In this document: in pieces, positions 53,597 to 62,879 of the stretch
Numbering within the stretch: the stretch's first letter is position 1
Layout of the letters: the number at the start of each line of letters is the position of its first letter
Source: Phycisphaeraceae bacterium
GTDB lineage: Bacteria; Planctomycetota; Phycisphaerae; Phycisphaerales; UBA1924
Length of the DNA: 64,000 nucleotides
Direction: 5' to 3'
Assembly: GCA_019636675.1 (NCBI GenBank)
Contig: JAHBXC010000001.1
Span: forward strand, 124,001 to 188,000
The notes under the pieces: generated by a model
The model's input: the letters and a program-made list of their open reading frames with translations, nothing else
Database searches by the model: none
What the model was told of the DNA's origin: nothing
Translations under genes and position numbers: made by a program

Positions 53597-54234
53597 GCCA
53601 GGCCCCTTTCGACGAAACGCTGCGCGAGCGAAGGGCTGCGCTCCTCGAGAGCCACGCGAAGGCGCTTGCGCGACCGGTGCAGGTGGCTCTTGATGGTGCC
53701 CTCGGGCATGTTCATGTGCTGGGCGATCACGGAGATCGGCCAGTCGTGCTGGTGGAACAGGATCAGGATCTCTCGCTGTTCATCGGTCAGGTCCGAGAGC
53801 GCGTCGCGCAACGCCGCACGGTTGGCGTCCCGTTCCTCGGTCTTGGACGCCGGGCTGTAGGGGTGCCCGTACACGCTGTCGTTGGGGTCGAAGCCGGACT
53901 TCGACGACCGGCCGCTGCCGGGCGACGGGCCCCACGCCCCCACCGTGTCGCTGTCATACACGGGCTTGTGCTTCTGCATCGCGTTCACGTACAACCGCTT
54001 GGCGATCGTGAACAGCCAGGTGCTGAAGCGATAGGTCGGCTCGAACCGGTCGAGGTGCAGCAGCACGCGCACGAACGCGTCCTGGGTGATGTCCTCCGCG
54101 ATGTCGGGGCGACCGCTCAGCCGGAGCAGGTACGCGTACAGGGACGCCTGGTGAGCCCTGACGAGAGCGTCCGCCGCGGCCTTGTCGCCAGCGGTGGCCC
54201 TCTCGATCAGACGCCTTTCTTCAGCGCGTGTCAT
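53593..54234 (-). CDS. ECF RNA polymerase sigma factor (RpoE-like)
   Basis: 213 residues. Region 2: AYLLRLSGRPDIAEDITQDAFVRVLLHLDRF and RFSTWLFTIAKRLYVNAMQ. Region 4: LTDEQREILILFHQHDWPISVIAQHMNMPEGTIKSHLHRSRKRLR. A ~40-residue Gly/Ser/Pro-rich linker between the domains is longer than usual. It starts a three-gene operon (sigma, anti-sigma, secreted protein) linked by GTGA overlaps; such operons usually regulate themselves. Confidence 0.92.
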   Translation of the reverse strand: MTRAEERRLIERATAGDKAAADALVRAHQASLYAYLLRLSGRPDIAEDITQDAFVRVLLHLDRFEPTYRFSTWLFTIAKRLYVNAMQKHKPVYDSDTVGAWGPSPGSGRSSKSGFDPNDSVYGHPYSPASKTEERDANRAALRDALSDLTDEQREILILFHQHDWPISVIAQHMNMPEGTIKSHLHRSRKRLRVALEERSPSLAQRFVERGLA

Positions 54235-54315
54235 GCGAAGAGTCTACTCGATTCTGAGGGAGGTGGTTGCAGAAAATCGGCCCGCACAAGGTCCTGAAAC
54301 GGCTCGTAGGGGCCC

Positions 54316-55212
54316 TCAGCCCCAAAGAACGCCCTGAAGGGGCCGGACGACCACCTCCTTGGGGATCTGGGACGCCCGCGTTCGGATCGGGGTCCAGGGC
54401 GTCGCCGAGCGCTGGCTCGAGATCACGAGTCGCCCCTGCGAGGCGCGATGGGCCGCCGTTGCGGCGTCCGGGGTGTTGCATTCCTCCGAAAGGTGCAGCA
54501 GGACGACCGGGGCGCCCGGCTTGGGCGCGATCCGGGCCACCGCTTCGGCGCTCTGCTGGTTCGAGAGGTGCCCCGCCCCCCCCATGATGCGGCGCTTCAG
54601 GAACTCGGGCCGGTCGCTCGCTTCCTGGAGGGCAGGGCAGTAATTCGATTCGATCGCCAGCGCATCGACCCCCCGGAGGTGCTCCACGACCGCCCCGGGA
54701 ACATGCCCCAGATCGGTCGCGTAGCCGAGTTCCGCCTCGCCCTCGCCGGTCTGGACCTTCACGCGGAACACCGCGACGCCCAGCGAATCGTGCGACGCCA
54801 GCACCGTCTCGAACTTCGCCGCCCCGCCAGCCCCCTCGACGATCGCGGTCGAGTCGAACACCCTGGCGCGACGGTACAGCAGCCCCATCCGCTCGGCCCG
54901 GCCCCGGTGGGCCCGATGAACATGGGTCAGCGCGTTGGGCGCGGCGTTCGGAGAGCACCACCCCGGGTGGCAGTGATCGTGGTCCAGATGCGTGAAAACG
55001 ATGTCGGTCACCGACGCGAGCGAAAGCCCCGCCTCGCGCAGCGCCTCGCCCGTGCGCCTCGGCGACAACCCGGCGTCCAGGAGCGCGACCCGCGCCCCCT
55101 TCCCCGAGCCGACCCGAAGCACGGAGCAGTTCCCTCGCGACCCGCTCGCCAGCACGCGCAGCGAGGCGGGCCCGCCGCAGGCCCCGTCCATGGCTTGATC
55201 GGTTCGCTCCAT
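54316..55212 (-). CDS. Metallo-beta-lactamase-fold hydrolase (YycJ-like)
   Basis: 298 residues. The MBL metal motif is VFTHLDHDHCHPGWC (HxDHxH-type), with YATDLGHVP and VVLLHLSEECN at later metal positions, and a typical start LRVLASGSRGNCSVLRVG. It is probably a phosphodiesterase or nuclease like YycJ/WalJ. The C-terminus (PLQGVLWG) is non-conserved. ATG 55212 is preferred; TATCCT is 8 nt upstream and no Shine-Dalgarno is visible. Confidence 0.85.
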   Translation of the reverse strand: MERTDQAMDGACGGPASLRVLASGSRGNCSVLRVGSGKGARVALLDAGLSPRRTGEALREAGLSLASVTDIVFTHLDHDHCHPGWCSPNAAPNALTHVHRAHRGRAERMGLLYRRARVFDSTAIVEGAGGAAKFETVLASHDSLGVAVFRVKVQTGEGEAELGYATDLGHVPGAVVEHLRGVDALAIESNYCPALQEASDRPEFLKRRIMGGAGHLSNQQSAEAVARIAPKPGAPVVLLHLSEECNTPDAATAAHRASQGRLVISSQRSATPWTPIRTRASQIPKEVVVRPLQGVLWG

Positions 55213-55348
55213 CGCGACGCAGGATAGCAGACGCTCACCGTGGCGCACCCTCTTGTTCCCAGAGCCGGCGTCTTCCGGTCCGCGGCGTCCGGTGGGTCGT
55301 ATCATTCCCTTTCCAGATCCTCACCCCCATCGACTCGGAGACGAAGCG

Positions 55349-56563
55349 ATGACGACCGCCCCAGCGAACCGCCCGATGACCAAGCCCTCCTCGCTCGACG
55401 CGACGGACCCGCTCAACCTCATCGACGTGGATCATGTCCGCTTCTTCGTCGGCAACGCCAAGCAGGCCGCGTACTTCTACGCCAACCTCTTCGGCTTCAC
55501 CATCCAGCAGGTCTCCGACCTCACCACCGGCGCGCGCACCGAGGCGTCCTACCTGCTCACCCAGGGCAACATCCGCTTCCTCATCACGACCGGGCTCAAC
55601 AGCGACCACCCCGCCCAGAAGGAAGTCCTGCGCTTCGGCGACGGCGTGAAAGATGTCGCGTTCACCGTCGCCGACGCCACCGCCGCCTACGAGCGAGCCC
55701 TCAAGAACGGGGGCGAGTCTTCCTACGAGCCCTTCACCGTCTCCGACGAGCACGGCACGATCACCATGGCCGGCGTCAAGACCTACGGACGCGCCGTGCA
55801 CTCCTTCGTCTCGCGCACCGGCGCGTACGCGCTCGACCGCGTCAAGATGGGCGGGCAGTTCGCGCCCGGCTTCAAGGACATCTCGTCTGAGCACCCCATC
55901 AACGAGTACAACAAGAAGCACCCCTGCGGCCTGATGTTCGTCGACCACCTCGTCGGCAACGTCGAAGAGGGCAAGATGAACCACTGGGTCAAGTGGTACG
56001 AGGATGTGCTCGAATTCAAGATGTTCAAGCACTTCGACGACGCCGATATCTCCACCGAGTATTCGGCGCTCATGTCCAAGGTCATGGCCTCGGGCAACCA
56101 CCTCATCAAGCTGCCCATCAACGAGCCCGCCAAGGGCAAGAAGAAGAGCCAGATCCTCGAGTACCTCGAGTGGCACGACATGACCCCGGGCGTGCAGCAC
56201 CTCGCGCTGCGCACCAACGACGAACTCCACAGCGTCGCGGAACTCCGCCGGCGCGGCGTCGACTTCCTCTCGCTGCCCGACACCTATTACCAGTTGGTGT
56301 GGGACCGCGTGAACAAGGTGCTGACCGAGAACGGCCACCACGCCGTCAAGGAAGACCACGACCGCGTGCGCGAACTCGGCATCCTGGTCGACGCCGACGA
56401 CGAGGGCTACCTGCTCCAGTTGTTTACCAAGCCCCTCCAGGACCGCCCGACCCTGTTCTTCGAGATCATCTGCCGCCGCGGCAGCCAGTCGTTCGGCAAG
56501 GGCAACTTCAAGGCCCTGTTCGAAGCCCTGGAGATCGAGCAGGAGCGGCGGGGGAACCTGTGA
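55349..56563 (+). CDS. hpd: 4-hydroxyphenylpyruvate dioxygenase
   Basis: 404 residues. Two vicinal-oxygen-chelate domains. Fe(II) ligands are visible as H in MFVDHLVGNVEEG, H in GVQHLALRTND and E in LFFEIICRRGSQSFGKGNFKALFEA, the latter also giving the conserved C-terminal gate. It converts 4-hydroxyphenylpyruvate to homogentisate in tyrosine breakdown. GGAGACGAAG precedes ATG 55349. A strong terminator follows and an aminotransferase is next. Confidence 0.95.
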   Translation: MTTAPANRPMTKPSSLDATDPLNLIDVDHVRFFVGNAKQAAYFYANLFGFTIQQVSDLTTGARTEASYLLTQGNIRFLITTGLNSDHPAQKEVLRFGDGVKDVAFTVADATAAYERALKNGGESSYEPFTVSDEHGTITMAGVKTYGRAVHSFVSRTGAYALDRVKMGGQFAPGFKDISSEHPINEYNKKHPCGLMFVDHLVGNVEEGKMNHWVKWYEDVLEFKMFKHFDDADISTEYSALMSKVMASGNHLIKLPINEPAKGKKKSQILEYLEWHDMTPGVQHLALRTNDELHSVAELRRRGVDFLSLPDTYYQLVWDRVNKVLTENGHHAVKEDHDRVRELGILVDADDEGYLLQLFTKPLQDRPTLFFEIICRRGSQSFGKGNFKALFEALEIEQERRGNL

Positions 56564-56595
56564 GAGAAGGCACGGGGCACAAGGCATAAGGCACG

Positions 56596-56625
56596 AGGGG
56601 TGGACGGAAAGTCCGCCCCTTTTTC
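56596..56625 (+). terminator. Intrinsic terminator after hpd
   Basis: AGGGG-T-GGAC / GTCC-G-CCCCT (T-G wobble) with loop GGAAA, followed by TTTTTC. Confidence 0.9.
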
Positions 56626-56691
56626 TTTCACACCGTCCTGCCTTCGGCTCGGCGTGCTCCCTCACCCCCTTCTGCCCGATACCCTTCCGCC

Positions 56692-57942
<1,251 letters not shown>

Positions 57943-57951
57943 GCGAACCGG

Positions 57952-58476
57952 TCACATCCCCCCGCCGATCTCCCCTCGCTCGCGAGCGATCTCCTCGTCC
58001 GTGACCGCCGCCGTCAGCCACACGCGCCCCCCAGCGCGCACGAGCCCGGTGGGACGCCCGATTGAATCGAGCAGGTCGAGGAGTTCGGTGTCGTTGACGA
58101 GGATCGTGGCGAGGTCGACCCGCGTCGTCGCGTAGACCGACGCGAGGGCCGCGCCGTCCGGCGCGCCGCGGATCACCTCGATCATCGGCGCGTCGTTCGT
58201 TCGGACGATCTCGATGAGCGACGGCGCGGCTTCGGGCGGCGGGGCAACTACCACGGTTCCCTCGGGAGAAGGCGCCGCCAGGGGCGTGGAACGCACCGAC
58301 AGCGTCGCCACAAGAACACCCGTGGCCAGAAGGGCGAACGCGAACGCCGCTGTTGCTGCCCGCTTGCGCGCCGCCCGGCGGCGCACGCTGCGCCGGAGCT
58401 CGCCCGTCAGGGAGGGCAGCATCGCCTCGGCGCGACGGCGTGCGTCATGGGAAAGCCCGTCGAAGCGTTCAGTCAC
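57952..58476 (-). CDS. Putative anti-sigma factor or membrane regulator
   Basis: 174 residues. An Arg-rich N-terminal cytoplasmic part (LRRSVRRRAARKR), one membrane helix (FAFALLATGVLVATLSV) and a ~100-residue outer domain. No zinc motif and no known family. GTG 58476 starts 8 nt inside the sigma gene with GGAGGT placed 5 nt upstream, so the two are clearly coupled; I infer an anti-sigma role from this. Confidence 0.6.
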   Translation of the reverse strand: MTERFDGLSHDARRRAEAMLPSLTGELRRSVRRRAARKRAATAAFAFALLATGVLVATLSVRSTPLAAPSPEGTVVVAPPPEAAPSLIEIVRTNDAPMIEVIRGAPDGAALASVYATTRVDLATILVNDTELLDLLDSIGRPTGLVRAGGRVWLTAAVTDEEIARERGEIGGGM

Positions 58477-59029
58477 GGAACACCTCCTGCGCGCGTTCGC
58501 GGATCACCCGGAGCGCTCGCGTCATCCTGCCGTCGGCGGCGCCGTGCTTCACGCCCATCGCCGCCCCGATCTGCTGCAGCGTCATCGCCGCCCGGAACCG
58601 CAGCCCGAGCATCGCGCGCGTGTCCCGGTCCAGTTGCTCGAGTTCCTTCGCGATCCATGCCAGTCTCTCCTGCGCTTCTCCGACCGAGCCCTCACCCAGA
58701 GCGTCCGTGTGCCCGTTCCGCGACGCGAGTTCGCGCGTGCGTCGTCGCTTCTCGCGCCGGGCGTGGTCTTTCGCCACCGAGAGCACCGCGAGCCGCAACC
58801 ATGCGTCGAGGTGTCCCTCAGACTCGCACGAAGGGGGCGATCGCACGAACCGAACCCACGCGTCCTGCACGATGTCGAGGCAGGTCGGCTCGTCGAGGCG
58901 CGTGACGCGCCGGGCGAGCGCGAGCGTGAAGGGGAACCGGGCGCGGTACACGCGCGCGAACGCCTCGCCGTCGCCGGTGGCGAGGGAGGCGAGGTCGGAC
59001 GCGTCCAGACTGTGCGGAGTCTGCGCCAC
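58469..59029 (-). CDS. ECF-type RNA polymerase sigma factor
   Basis: 186 residues. Region 2: ARRVTRLDEPTCLDIVQDAWVRFVRSP and HLDAWLRLAVLSVAKDHARRE. Region 4: LEQLDRDTRAMLGLRFRAAMTLQQIGAAMGVKHGAADGRMTRALRVIRE. More diverged than the other sigma factor in the window and probably from another ECF group. Start GTG 59029. It is followed by the 174-residue putative anti-sigma gene and preceded by the secreted 325-residue gene. Confidence 0.88.
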   Translation of the reverse strand: MAQTPHSLDASDLASLATGDGEAFARVYRARFPFTLALARRVTRLDEPTCLDIVQDAWVRFVRSPPSCESEGHLDAWLRLAVLSVAKDHARREKRRRTRELASRNGHTDALGEGSVGEAQERLAWIAKELEQLDRDTRAMLGLRFRAAMTLQQIGAAMGVKHGAADGRMTRALRVIRERAQEVFRD

Positions 59030-59048
59030 GGCGTCTGTGCCCCGACGA

Positions 59049-60026
59049 TCACGAACCCGGGGTCTGGCGACGAAGTTCTTCCAGACGGCGCTTCAGGTCG
59101 TCGCGATACTGGATGGCGCGAGCCAGTTCGTCGTCGATCTCCGCGAGGGCCGCCTTCGCCCTCGCCACGATCACCTCGCGTTCCGCGATCGCGTGCTCGG
59201 ACTCCTCGAGATCGCGGGCGCCCTTCGCGGCGGCCATCGCGGCCCTCAACTCGGCGTTGCGCACCGAGGATGCGCCTTGCATCTTCGTTATCCGAGTCTC
59301 GGTCGCGCGGATCTGCTGCTCGAGATGGTCCGGGGTCTGGAGGTTGCTGGGGGACTGCAGGGCGGCTTCGAGAATGCTCTCGATAAAGTTGATCTGCTCG
59401 CCCGTGGCTCGCACCATCAGCACGCCGGTTGGTTCGTGGTACTTGATGACGGGTTTGATGGAATAGGTCTCCATCCCGATCTGGATCGCCGCGAGCGCGC
59501 CGCTGATCGTCTGCGTGTTCCCGTCGAGCCAGTTCTTCAGGTTCCACGCCTTCGCCGGAGCGTTGGAGGGCAGCCGCGGCTCACGCGGGTTCGCGTCGTT
59601 CTCGCGTTCGTGTCGGGCCCGGTCACCCAATCGCACCGCGGTCGCGGGCGCCGAGTCGTCGCCCATGCCGACCTTCACCACCCGGAGAGCGTTCGGGTCT
59701 TCAAGGAGGTTGCGGGCGATCTCCAGGGCCGCTGCCGGGGTCACCCCGAAGGCTTCAAACGCGGGGATCTTCCACGACGCCGCGTCGGGCTCCAGAAGCA
59801 CATTGGCGCGGGGCTGCGCTTCCTTGATCGTGCGCACCAGGTCGGCCATCGTGCCGCCCTTGAACTTCAGGTCGATCCAGGGCGACTGTGTGGGGCGTGG
59901 TGTCTCTCGATCTTGCTGAGCGGCCCGCTGCTGAGGTGCGCCGGGCGAGGCATTCGTCTGCCCCGCCGCCTGCCAACCCATCGCCGCCATCGCCAGCGCG
60001 ATCAGCAGTCTCGTTCCAGTTCGCAT
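59049..60026 (-). CDS. Secreted coiled-coil protein of unknown function
   Basis: 325 residues. Signal peptide (LLIALAMAAMGWQAAGQ), a ~170-residue domain of unknown fold (IDLKFKGGTMADLVRTIKE resembles secretin/TonB short-N or STN domains, GVLMVRATGEQINFIESIL resembles a secretin-type strand), then a long coiled coil (LEQQIRATETRITKM to YRDDLKRRLEELRRQ). First gene of the minus-strand operon with the second ECF sigma factor (19-nt gap). Confidence 0.65.
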   Translation of the reverse strand: MRTGTRLLIALAMAAMGWQAAGQTNASPGAPQQRAAQQDRETPRPTQSPWIDLKFKGGTMADLVRTIKEAQPRANVLLEPDAASWKIPAFEAFGVTPAAALEIARNLLEDPNALRVVKVGMGDDSAPATAVRLGDRARHERENDANPREPRLPSNAPAKAWNLKNWLDGNTQTISGALAAIQIGMETYSIKPVIKYHEPTGVLMVRATGEQINFIESILEAALQSPSNLQTPDHLEQQIRATETRITKMQGASSVRNAELRAAMAAAKGARDLEESEHAIAEREVIVARAKAALAEIDDELARAIQYRDDLKRRLEELRRQTPGS

Positions 60027-60153
60027 GTCGTGCTCCTTTCGGATAGGTCTCCCGGGACGCCGGCGCGTCCCGTTCCCCCTTCAACGCCGCCGGGGGCGGG
60101 CTTTCGCGCAGTGTCGCAAAAAATCCGCGGCTTGTCCCCGCCCCCGGGCCCGA

Positions 60154-60159
60154 TACCAT
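60154..60159 (+). promoter_or_regulatory. Candidate -10 element of prfB, leaderless spacing
   Basis: TACCAT lies 5 nt before ATG 60165; TTGTCC at 60132-60137 with a 16-nt spacer is a plausible -35. Transcription would start at or near the start codon. Confidence 0.5.
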
Positions 60160-60164
60160 CGCCC

Positions 60165-61305
60165 ATGCACTTCGACGCCCACCAGCCAGTCATCGATGAT
60201 CTCGAGGCGCGGATCTTAACGATCCGCGACTCTCTTTAACTACGACGCCAAGCTGGAGCGCCTCCGCGCGCTCGAAGAGCAGATGGGCGCCACGGACTTC
60301 TGGGAGAACGCCGACAAGGCCCACAAGATCGTCGGCGAGATGAAGCTTCTCAAGGCTCAGATCGGCCCCCTCATCGAGGCGCAGGCCGACTTCGACGACG
60401 CCGTCGTGGGCTACCAGCTCTCGCGCGAGGCCGGCGACAAGGACATGCTCGCCGAGGCCGACGAGACCCTCTTCCAACTCCAGTCGCGCATGCACCGCAT
60501 CGAGCAGCAGTCCCTGCTCTCGGGCAAGCACGACCACCGCAACGCCTTCTTCACCATCTCCGCCGGCGACGGCGGCACCGAGGCCAACGACTGGGCCGAG
60601 ATGCTCTTTCGGATGTACCTCAAGTTCTTCGACCGCCACCCCGAGTGGAAGATCGAAGAACTCTCCCTCCAGCACGGCATGGAGGTCGGGCTCGACTCCG
60701 TCACCCTGCGCGTCTCCGGGCCCTTCGCCTACGGCTACCTCTGCTGCGAGCGCGGCACGCACCGGCTCGCGCGCGTCAGCCCCTTCAACGCCCAGGGCAA
60801 GCGCCAGACCTCCTTCGCGACGGTCGATGTCACGCCCGAGTTTGAAGAGGCCAAGCTCGACATCCCCGCCGGCGACCTCGAGATCACCTACTTCGCGCGC
60901 TCGTCGGGCCCGGGCGGGCAGAACGTCAACAAGGTCGCGTCGGCCTGCCGCGTGGTGCACAAGCCCACCGGGCTGATGGTCGTGTCGAGCACCTATCGCG
61001 ACCAGCCGCAGAACAAGAACCAGGCGATGTCGATCCTGATGTCGAAGCTCGAGGAGATCGAGCGCGAGCGCCGCGAGAAAGAGATCCACGAGGCCAAGGG
61101 CGGCTCGGTCGATCGCGGCTGGGGCACGCAGATCCGCTCGTATGTCCTCTACGACAACCGCGTGAAGGACCATCGAACCGGGCACGAGACGGGCAACCCC
61201 CAGACCGTGCTCGACGGGCACCTCGACGACTTCATCGACGCCGAACTCCAGCGCAAGCGCAAAGAACAGGGCGAAGCCGCCAAAGCCGCTGCCGCCGGCG
61301 GTTGA
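60165..61305 (+). CDS. prfB: Peptide chain release factor 2 (programmed +1 frameshift)
   Basis: Two frames make one protein of about 379 residues. The first reads 24 codons (60165-60236) and stops at TAA (60237-60239) after CTT; shifting +1 at CTT-T continues as NYDAKLERLRALEEQ to 61305, which is where RF2 continues after its frameshift. The SPF-like tripeptide region and GGQ (SSGPGGQNVNKVASACRVVHKPTG) are in the second frame. RF2 ends translation at UGA and UAA. Most prfB shift sites use CUU-UGA; here the stop is UAA, and no AGGGGG-like sequence precedes it. ATG 60165 has -10-like TACCAT 5 nt upstream. Confidence 0.9.
60208..60228 (+). other. Hairpin before the prfB frameshift site
   Basis: Perfect 8-bp stem CGCGGATC/GATCCGCG with loop TTAAC, ending 5 nt before the CTT codon at 60234. 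It sits where the Shine-Dalgarno-like stimulator is found in other prfB genes. Confidence 0.55.
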
Positions 61306-61309
61306 CGCT

Positions 61310-62761
61310 TCACGCCCGCCAAGGCCCCTGCACCGCCAGCGTCAGCCCGAGGTCCTGGATGTTCACGAACATCGTCGACCCGTCGGGGCTGAAGCACGCG
61401 CCGGCGAACTCGCTCGACCCCATCGCGACCCGCGCGATCTTGTAGAGCTCTCCGCCGGGCGTGACGCCCACGAGGAAGTTCTCGCGGCTGTTGTCCGTGC
61501 ACAGGATCAGATCCCCGTTGGGCGCGGCGCACACATTGTCGGGCATGTCCACCACCGACGCGTCGTTTGGTTCGACAAAGAGCTCGAGACGACCGGGGAA
61601 CTTCTTCTCGTCGGCGCGTCCTTCGAAGCGGCTGGGCACATAGCGCCACACCTGCCCACGCTTCGCGCGTCCGCCGTTGGTGCAGACGATGTACGCCGAG
61701 TCGTGGCCCCAGTACATGCCCTCGCCGCGTGCGAACCGGGCGGCGCCGGCCTCGAACCCGCGGTAACGCAGGTCGTTGTTCGGCGAGTCGATATCGTCCA
61801 CATCGATCCAGTCGACCTCGAGGATCTCGCCCGAGCGGACCTCTCGGCGCGCGTCGCCAGACGGGCCGCGGCTCCACTCCGGCTCGCCCGTCCAGTTGCG
61901 TGTGTCGAGCGACGGCTCACCGCGGACGACCAGCGCCTGCAACGACCCGCCCAGGTCCATTCGCCCCTTCACCTTCGGGATGAAGCGGTAGATCAGCCCG
62001 TCGTTGAGGTCCTCGGTCTGATAGACGATGCTCGTGGCCGGGTCGACGCACACCGCTTCGTGCTGGAAGCGGCCCATCGCCAGCAGCGGCCTGGGCTCGA
62101 CGAGCCGCGGCTCGGCGCTCGCAGGGATCTCGAAGTTGTAGCCGTGGTGTCTCTCGAACCCGCGCGCCGGGTCCGCGCGCTGCTGGGTCTCCTCGCACGA
62201 GATCCACGAACCCCAGGGCGTTCGCCCTCCGGCGCAGTTGATCGAAGTCCCGGCCAGCGACAGGAACTGGCGCTCCACGCGGTTGCGCCGGGTGTCGTAC
62301 ACAAAGGTCGTCACGCCACCCAGCGGCGGACGCCCGCCCCCCAGGTCGTACACCAGGTCCCGATCGATGCTCTTGAGCAGCTCGAAGTTCGGGCCGAACG
62401 CGCCCATCAGCGGCGGGTGACGATGACGCGACATGTTCCCGATCTCGTGGTTGCGCACGACGATGGTCGTGCCATCGGGCCCGGGGAAGGCGTCCATCCC
62501 GTCGGGTCTCCCAGGGACGAGCAGCCCATCGTCCATCACCTGGCCCATCCGTGAGATGACCCGGTATTCGAAGCCGTCGGGAAGATCGAGCAGCCCGTGC
62601 GGATCGGCGCGAAGCGGGCCGAACCCGACCCGCGGGTTCAGACTCAGCCCGCCGGACGCCAAGGCCGCCCGCTCCAGGAGTCGGGGGAGGCCGGCGAAGC
62701 CCAGCGAGAGCGCGCCCGCGGTGAACAGGAAGTGGCGTCGCGAAACGGGGCTCGGCGTCAT
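61310..62761 (-). CDS. PhoX-like (DUF839) Tat-exported protein
   Basis: 483 residues. A twin-arginine signal (PVSRRHFLFTAGALSLGFAGL) is followed by a six-bladed beta-propeller-like DUF839/PhoX domain: TTIVVRNHEIGNMSRHR, TSINCAGGRTPWGSWISCEET, RFQHEAVCVDPATSIVYQTED, GMYWGHDSAYIVCTNGG, and DNVCAAPNGDLILCTDN. PhoX enzymes are iron/calcium alkaline phosphatases; whether this is active is uncertain. It is probably periplasmic. Ends 4 nt from the convergent prfB. ATG 62761 is the natural Tat start. Confidence 0.85.
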   Translation of the reverse strand: MTPSPVSRRHFLFTAGALSLGFAGLPRLLERAALASGGLSLNPRVGFGPLRADPHGLLDLPDGFEYRVISRMGQVMDDGLLVPGRPDGMDAFPGPDGTTIVVRNHEIGNMSRHRHPPLMGAFGPNFELLKSIDRDLVYDLGGGRPPLGGVTTFVYDTRRNRVERQFLSLAGTSINCAGGRTPWGSWISCEETQQRADPARGFERHHGYNFEIPASAEPRLVEPRPLLAMGRFQHEAVCVDPATSIVYQTEDLNDGLIYRFIPKVKGRMDLGGSLQALVVRGEPSLDTRNWTGEPEWSRGPSGDARREVRSGEILEVDWIDVDDIDSPNNDLRYRGFEAGAARFARGEGMYWGHDSAYIVCTNGGRAKRGQVWRYVPSRFEGRADEKKFPGRLELFVEPNDASVVDMPDNVCAAPNGDLILCTDNSRENFLVGVTPGGELYKIARVAMGSSEFAGACFSPDGSTMFVNIQDLGLTLAVQGPWRA

Positions 62762-62879
62762 CACCCCAAGGGTACAACCCGAACGAGTCGCCGGGAGGGG
62801 GCGTCGTCGCCTGAACAGAACCTTTGCAGGATTCCGCGCTCGGTTTGCTTCGCGCCCCGGCCCCCCGAACAATCCGGCT

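Noticed and set aside
59049..60026. Secretin (type II secretion outer-membrane pore)
   Set aside because: The STN-like and short strand segments are suggestive but the length and long coiled coil do not fit; no secretin beta-barrel region.
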